Positions 51,001 through 54,000 of a stretch of DNA of 64,000 nt are shown here, piece after piece (position 1 is the first letter of the stretch; each line of letters begins with the position of its first letter). Under the pieces are notes generated by a model. It did not search any database. It was not told the DNA's origin and worked only from the letters and a program-made list of their open reading frames with translations. Position numbers and translations under genes: made by a program. The DNA lies in assembly GCA_029204225.1 (NCBI GenBank), contig CM055100.1, positions 2,590,451 to 2,654,450 of the forward strand, in the 5' to 3' direction. This stretch comes from Diphasiastrum complanatum (lineage: Eukaryota; Streptophyta; Lycopodiopsida; Lycopodiales; Lycopodiaceae).

Positions 51001-54000
51001 AGATCGATGGAGCTTTCCCCTTGTCGTCGATGAACTGGTCTTCCACAAACATGACATCTCTACTGGTGAATGCCTTCTCAGTATCCAGATTGTAGAGCTT
51101 GTATGCTTTGTGGTCTGGGGAATAGCCGATGAAAATCGACTTTCTGCTAGTGTCGTCCAGCTTCTTTCTTAGATCAGCAGGGATCTGAGCGTAGGTAATG
51201 CATCCAAACACTCGAATATGCTTGAGTGATGGTTTTGATCCTGTCATACCTCATAAGGTGTTTTGCCATACAGAGCCTTTGTGATGGATCGATTCTGCAG
51301 ATAGGCGGCTGTAGTAACAGCTTATGCCCAAAATTTCTTTGGAAGAGAGGCATGGGCCAGCATGCTCTTGGCACTTTCGATGAGTGTCCGATTCTTCCTC
51401 TCAGCTGTGCAATTGGACTGAGGTGAGGAGCTGGTTGTGTATTGCTGATGTATTCCATTGACTTTGCAGAAGTCCTTGAATTCAGTGCAGATAAATTCTC
51501 CCCCTCCATCAGTACGTAGAGCCTTGATCTTTTTCTGGGTCTGATTTTCAGTAGATGCCTTGAACTGCTTGAAGAACTTGAAAGCTTCGGATTTGTTCTT
51601 CAGACAATAAGTAGCAGTCCTTCGAGAGTAGTCATCAATGAATGTTAGGAAATAGAGAGCTCCCCCTGTCGAAGCAGTCTGCATAGGGCCACAAATGTCG
51701 CTATGTACAAGATCAAGCAAACCTTTGGAAGAAATAAAAGGACTTCTAGCATGCTTGTTGATAATACAACTTTCACATGGAGAAGTTGGTTTGCTGACAG
51801 TAGGAAGATCTTGCACTAGATTCTAAGTCGACATTTTCTGAATACTATCGAAGTTTAGATGGCCTAATCTAAAATGCCAAAGCATATCAGTTGATTCAGA
51901 AGTGGATGAATGAAGAGCTTGGCTATTTGTCGAATAGCAGTGACTAAGCTTGTGAAGATAGCCACATCGTCTACCGAAAGCTAAAACTTTTCTAGACTTA
52001 TCGAGTATGATGCAGCCCTCTGTATCGAATTCAACCCTTCGACCAAAATCAGTTATCGAAAGCAGATTCTTGGTAAGGTTAGGAACATGAAGAACGTTGG
52101 ACAACAACTTTACATCACCTTTTTGGAACTCGACTTTGACTATTTCTTCACCTTCGATAGAATGAGATGAGTTGTCTCCAAGTTGCACAACCCTTGAATG
52201 GGTGAATGGCTTGTAGCATTCGAACCAGTCTTGATGGTGAGTCATATGTTGAGTTGCTTCCGAGTCCAATTACCAGGAGTCGATATCCTGATGTTCTCCA
52301 ACCTTGGTCATAAAGGCAGCTTCATCTTCCTCTTGTTGCTGGATCGAGTGACTGGTTGTAACTGTATTGGCTTGTTGTTGGAACTGCTTCTTCTTCTCGT
52401 TGTTGAACTTCAAAGTTCGGCAGTCCTTGATGAGATGACCAGTCCTCTTACAGTATTTACAAAATAGCTTCTGTCTTTGCTGAAATGATGAAGGCTCTGA
52501 AGTTGATGCTTCATGTGGTACAGGTTGCTGCATGTTGCTCTTCCTGTCAAGATAATCTGATTGTGGAGATCTCTTGGATCTGAACTTCTGATTTCTTTTA
52601 GAATATAGAGCTTGAGGATCCAATCCTGGGCCTGTGGAAGATGCAGTTCTTTTGATCTCCTCTTGTAGTAGCATCGAAATTACTCTTGATAGAGTGAGAT
52701 GCTCCTGGGTCGAAATTGCCATGACCCAGTTTTCATAGGCATCAGGTAGACTCGATAATAGAGTCATAACAGCATCGGAATCTTCAATGACTGAGCTAGT
52801 TGCAGTCACCTGCTCCATAAGATTTTTGAAAGTGTTGAGATGACTCGAAACACTATCTGCATCAGACATTCTCAGAGTGAAGAATTTCTTCCTCAAATGA
52901 AGTTTGGAAGTGACGTCCCTGATATCATAAAGAGTTGCTAGGATGTCCCATGCATCCTTGGCAGTCTGAGCAGCTCGTATATGGCTGATTTGAGAGTCTT
53001 TTATATTGAGAGTAATCATGGCGAATGCCTTGCCATTTCTCAATCTCCATTTGGTGATGATGGCTGCATCACCTTCTGGCTTGACCTCTGTGCCATCAAC
53101 TATGTCCCACAGTTCTTTGGCTAGCAGAACTACTTTCATCTTGAACTTCCAGAGATGGTAGTTATCTCCATCGAGTTTGTCGATCAGAGATGAGCTAGAA
53201 GATGGATCCATTTTGGTATAGAGTGAGAGATCGTTGGTAGAAACAACGATATCGGAATACTGTTGGCTGTGCACTTGCTGTGAACGATGTCTTGGTAAAA
53301 ACAAGACTAATAACCTGCAACAGAAATGCAGATTACGAAACCACCCGCTCTCATACCATGTCGTAAATCAGTGGGATAGTAGTGGAAGTAGAACAACGGA
53401 CAGTTGTAGATCGGAAGTGCAACAGTTACCAGCAATAATCAAGATGAGTAAACAGTAGTAATGGTCAATAGAACAAAAACAGTAGTGGAAAAATTGTACT
53501 CATGATAAAAATCAGAAGGTGAGTACATGGACGCGAAGCTGATGAGCGCAATTCAGTGAGGCCCATATATTTTAGAGCTTCCGTCTCTATATAGATAACT
53601 AACTGAAAAGATATTTATTTACAAGATATTTTCAAGTCTTTCAGGTCAATGCTTTTCTACCTACTTAATTAATTACAGCCGCCTTGTAGTTGGTAACCGC
53701 TGTACAAGTAGGTGAACTGTCATAAAGTCTTGGATCGACTTTTCCCTGATGACGAAGTCAGATTGTTCGGCCTGGTCCTCTTTGTCGGCCTGGTCATCTT
53801 TGTCGGCCTGGTCCGATTTGCTGGCCTGGTCCGATTTGTCGGCTGCCTCAGATTTGTTAGCTGAGTCAGATTTGTCGGCCGAGGCAGAATTTTTCAGGAT
53901 GCTCATTACCGAATAGATTTGGTCCTGAACATAGAAATCCAACACCGCCAAATGCCAACAACGTATCATCTAGCGTCATGTTGTAGTTAAAGGCCAAAAC

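Larger units (their letters stand above)
48616..53944 (-). mobile_element. Copia E, minus-strand Ty1/Copia element
   Basis: TSD CCGCC at 48611-48615 and 53945-53949. LTRs are 48616-49221 (606 bp) and 53359-53944 (586 bp), TG...CA. The PBS complement is at 53347-53358 (variant TGGTATGAGAGC) and the polypurine tract AAGGGGGAG abuts the 3' LTR. gag, protease, integrase, RT and RNase H are all recognisable but carry stops and frameshifts. About ten substitutions and two length changes separate the LTRs. Confidence 0.95.

Noticed and set aside
53670-53969. 98-codon frame with repeated DKSDQA units
   Set aside because: Lies in the LTR minisatellite of E and starts in non-coding LTR; treated as a repeat by-product.
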